64,000 nucleotides of DNA from positions 1 through 64,000 of the forward strand of contig NZ_FUZC01000013.1 in the NCBI RefSeq assembly GCF_900168115.1, given 5' to 3'. The position numbers and the translations under genes are program-made. Below, in pieces: positions 62,492 to 64,000 of this stretch (the first letter of the stretch is position 1; each line of letters starts with the position of its first letter). The notes below the pieces were generated by a model that worked only from the letters and a program-made list of their open reading frames with translations, was not told the DNA's origin and did no database searches. The stretch is from Salegentibacter salinarum. GTDB lineage: Bacteria > Bacteroidota > Bacteroidia > Flavobacteriales > Flavobacteriaceae.

Positions 62492-62713
62492 ATTCATTTA
62501 TTACTTTTTCCAGATAGCTATCATATTCATCGATATCCATTAAATCAGAATTCCCTTTTTAATTGCTTCCAGCTCCTTTTCAAGTTCTGCTTTTTGTTTT
62601 TTGAAATCGGTTTTTGAAATAATTTCCAGTTCGTTTTTGCTAAATTTTTCCAAAAATTGCATTAGGTCTTTATAGGCTTCCTCGTGCTACCTTTTTAAGT
62701 GTATATTTTCCAT
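62481..62713 (-). pseudogene. Decayed antitoxin upstream of the RelE/ParE remnant
   Basis: It reads MENIHLKR, TAG, then HEEAYKDLMQFLEKFSKNE, EIISKTDFKKQKAELEKEL, EAIKKG, a -1 change at the AAAAAGGG run, then NSDLMDIDEYDSYLEKVINE and YED. The helical, acidic C-terminal tail with LMDIDEYDSYLE is typical of antitoxins paired with RelE/ParE toxins in Bacteroidota. One nonsense codon and one frameshift are visible. Confidence 0.65.
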
Positions 62714-62748
62714 CTCACCAAGCTTTCTATTAAAGATACGAAAATCCC

Positions 62749-63795
62749 CTACAAAACCTCTTTCTGGTTTTTGGCGTAATTACGCCATTTCTCGATGCAA
62801 GCCTGGATATCTTCGGGGATCTCGGTGTTGAAACTCATCGATTCTCCGGTTTTTGGGTGGATGAATCCAAGCGTTTTGGCGTGAAGTGCCTGGCGGGGTA
62901 ATATCTTAAAACAATTATCTACAAATTGTTTGTACTTACTAAAAGTGGTTCCTTTAAGAATTTTTTCACCTCCATAACGCTCGTCGTTAAACAACGTATG
63001 ACCAATATGCTTCATATGAACCCGAATCTGGTGTGTTCTACCGGTTTCAAGTTTGCAGGAAACCAGGGTTACATAACCAAAGCGCTCTAAAACTTTATAA
63101 TGAGTAACGGCGGCTTTTCCTTTTTCGGCTTCATCGCCTTCATAAACCGTGTTTTGTAAGCGGTTTTTAGGATGTCGGCCAATGTTACCTTCTACCCTGC
63201 CCTCATCGTCTTCAACATTTCCCCAGACTAAAGCCACATATTCCCGTTCGCTGGTTTTGTCGAAAAACTGTTTAGAAAGATGCGCCATCGCTTCTTCGGT
63301 TTTGGCGACAACTAATAGTCCGCTGGTATCTTTGTCAATTCTATGCACTAACCCCGGTCGGTCGCTGGAATTATTCGGAAGGTTTTCAAAATGATAAACC
63401 AGGGCATTAATCAGGGTGCCACTGTAATTTCCGTGTCCGGGATGCACTACCATTCCGGCAGGTTTATTCACCACTAGCAAAGTATCGTCTTCATAAACAA
63501 TATCTAACGGAATATTTTCTGGAGTAAGCAAAAACTCATACGGCGGATGCTCAAACATTACCTGCACCACATCCCCGGCCTTTACTTTATAATTTTGTTT
63601 TACCTGTTCTTCGTTAACATAAATATTACCAGTTTTGGCGGCTTTTTGGATTTTATTACGCGTAGCGTTTTCAATAAAATTCATTAAGAATTTATCTACC
63701 CGTAACGGACTCTGGCCGGGACCAGCCTCAAATTTATGATGTTCGTATAAAGTTTCGTCCTGTTCTTCTATTTCGTGTTGCTCGTCTTCCTTCAT
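62749..63795 (-). CDS. rluD: RluA-family pseudouridine synthase
   Basis: This 348-aa enzyme isomerises specific uridines in 23S rRNA. It has an N-terminal acidic region (1-22), an S4 RNA-binding domain (about 30-95; LRVDKFLMNFIENATRNKIQ, YKVKAGDVVQV) and the catalytic domain with LVHRIDKDTSGLLVVAKTEE near residue 148, where the Asp of HRIDKDTSG is the nucleophile, plus GRTHQIRVHMKHIGHTLF near 258. RluD-type function is likely by domain layout, though RluC-like specificity is possible. The ATG overlaps the stop of the PASTA gene. Confidence 0.93.
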   Translation of the reverse strand: MKEDEQHEIEEQDETLYEHHKFEAGPGQSPLRVDKFLMNFIENATRNKIQKAAKTGNIYVNEEQVKQNYKVKAGDVVQVMFEHPPYEFLLTPENIPLDIVYEDDTLLVVNKPAGMVVHPGHGNYSGTLINALVYHFENLPNNSSDRPGLVHRIDKDTSGLLVVAKTEEAMAHLSKQFFDKTSEREYVALVWGNVEDDEGRVEGNIGRHPKNRLQNTVYEGDEAEKGKAAVTHYKVLERFGYVTLVSCKLETGRTHQIRVHMKHIGHTLFNDERYGGEKILKGTTFSKYKQFVDNCFKILPRQALHAKTLGFIHPKTGESMSFNTEIPEDIQACIEKWRNYAKNQKEVL

Positions 63796-64000
63796 TAAAA
63801 TTCTATTTCCTCCTCTTCAGGAATTATACTGTCCTGCTCTTCTTCACCTTCCATTCTATATTTTCCCGAACCATCGCCTAAAACAAGATCAATTTTAGAA
63901 GTTTTCATCAGCTCATCTCCCGGTTCCAGTTTTTTACCTTTATACCTTAACTCCAATACCGCGTCTTCGGCAATATCGGGTTTATAACTTACGTCACCTA
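63795..64000 (-). CDS. PASTA-domain protein, C-terminal part (cut by the window)
   Basis: The 68 visible C-terminal residues read DVSYKPDIAEDAVLELRYKG, KKLEPGDELMKTSKIDLVLG, DGSGKYRME, then an acidic tail ending EEEEIEF. The segment PGDELMKTSKIDLVLGDG is the final strand of a PASTA domain, a module that binds peptidoglycan fragments. In Flavobacteriia a short membrane-anchored PASTA protein often stands before the rluD gene; its N-terminus lies outside the window. The TAA overlaps the ATG of the pseudouridine synthase (TAATG), so the two are coupled. Confidence 0.85.
   Translation of the reverse strand, partial: GDVSYKPDIAEDAVLELRYKGKKLEPGDELMKTSKIDLVLGDGSGKYRMEGEEEQDSIIPEEEEIEF

Overview
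The window is chromosomal DNA from a member of the Bacteroidota, most likely a marine or halophilic Flavobacteriaceae of the Gramella/Salegentibacter/Zunongwangia type. This is inferred from the AT-rich base composition, the gliding protein GldI, promoters of the TAnnTTTG type with almost no Shine-Dalgarno signals, GTG and TTG starts, many short lipoproteins, and family-typical genes (DUF349, OstA-like, DUF3810, paired amidohydrolases, BshB1, TIGR03643). I could not run a search, so the genus is a guess.

Layout. 1-344 is the 5' part of a group IIC intron sitting directly behind the terminator of ndk. 404-12293 holds ndk, a PhoD-like phosphatase, an nrnA-like/gldI/PPIase cluster, pepD, a DUF3810 protein and two large secreted amidohydrolases. 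12395-18491 carries a 2'-O-methyltransferase, a Ste24-type protease, the stringent-response enzyme Rel/SpoT, a Fur-family regulator and purA. Two exported ferritin-like proteins follow on the minus strand (18590-20192). 20420-31613 has an OstA-like protein with an aminotransferase, a TPR protein, two DUF368 membrane proteins with aroE, a DUF349 protein, a methyltransferase and mazG. 31897-34096 has tRNA-His, bshB1 and a trans-sulfuration enzyme. 34277-38210 has an alcohol dehydrogenase and hutI-hutG-DUF1622. 38232-46179 has a trehalase, small secreted and hydrolase genes, sucC, an MFS exporter and lysA. 46183-51419 is a run of small, poorly known membrane proteins with paralogous members, a TlpA-like protein lacking one redox cysteine, and a kinase-like protein. 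51421-54060 is two genes between two blocks of heptamer-phased degenerate repeats.

The most interesting accessory locus is 55711-60222: a Nudix hydrolase gene with one in-frame TAG inside its Nudix box, translationally overlapped by a 1047-aa PLD-nuclease/SF2-helicase/DUF3427 protein, followed after 4 nt by an HNH endonuclease. It resembles a three-gene nucleic-acid-targeting (possibly anti-phage) operon. Beyond it lie TIGR03643, an SDR oxidoreductase, a decayed RelE/ParE-type toxin-antitoxin pair, an RluA-family pseudouridine synthase and the end of a PASTA-domain protein.

A second theme is repeats. One family with CGTCA...TGACG ends sits inside the loops of at least three intrinsic-terminator-like stems (4931-5055, 35366-35521, 42081-42169). 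Together with the terminator-associated group IIC intron, this makes transcription ends the main site of repeat DNA here. Other intergenic repeats lie at 6691, 32846, 51421, 53480, 60236, 60406 and 62101.
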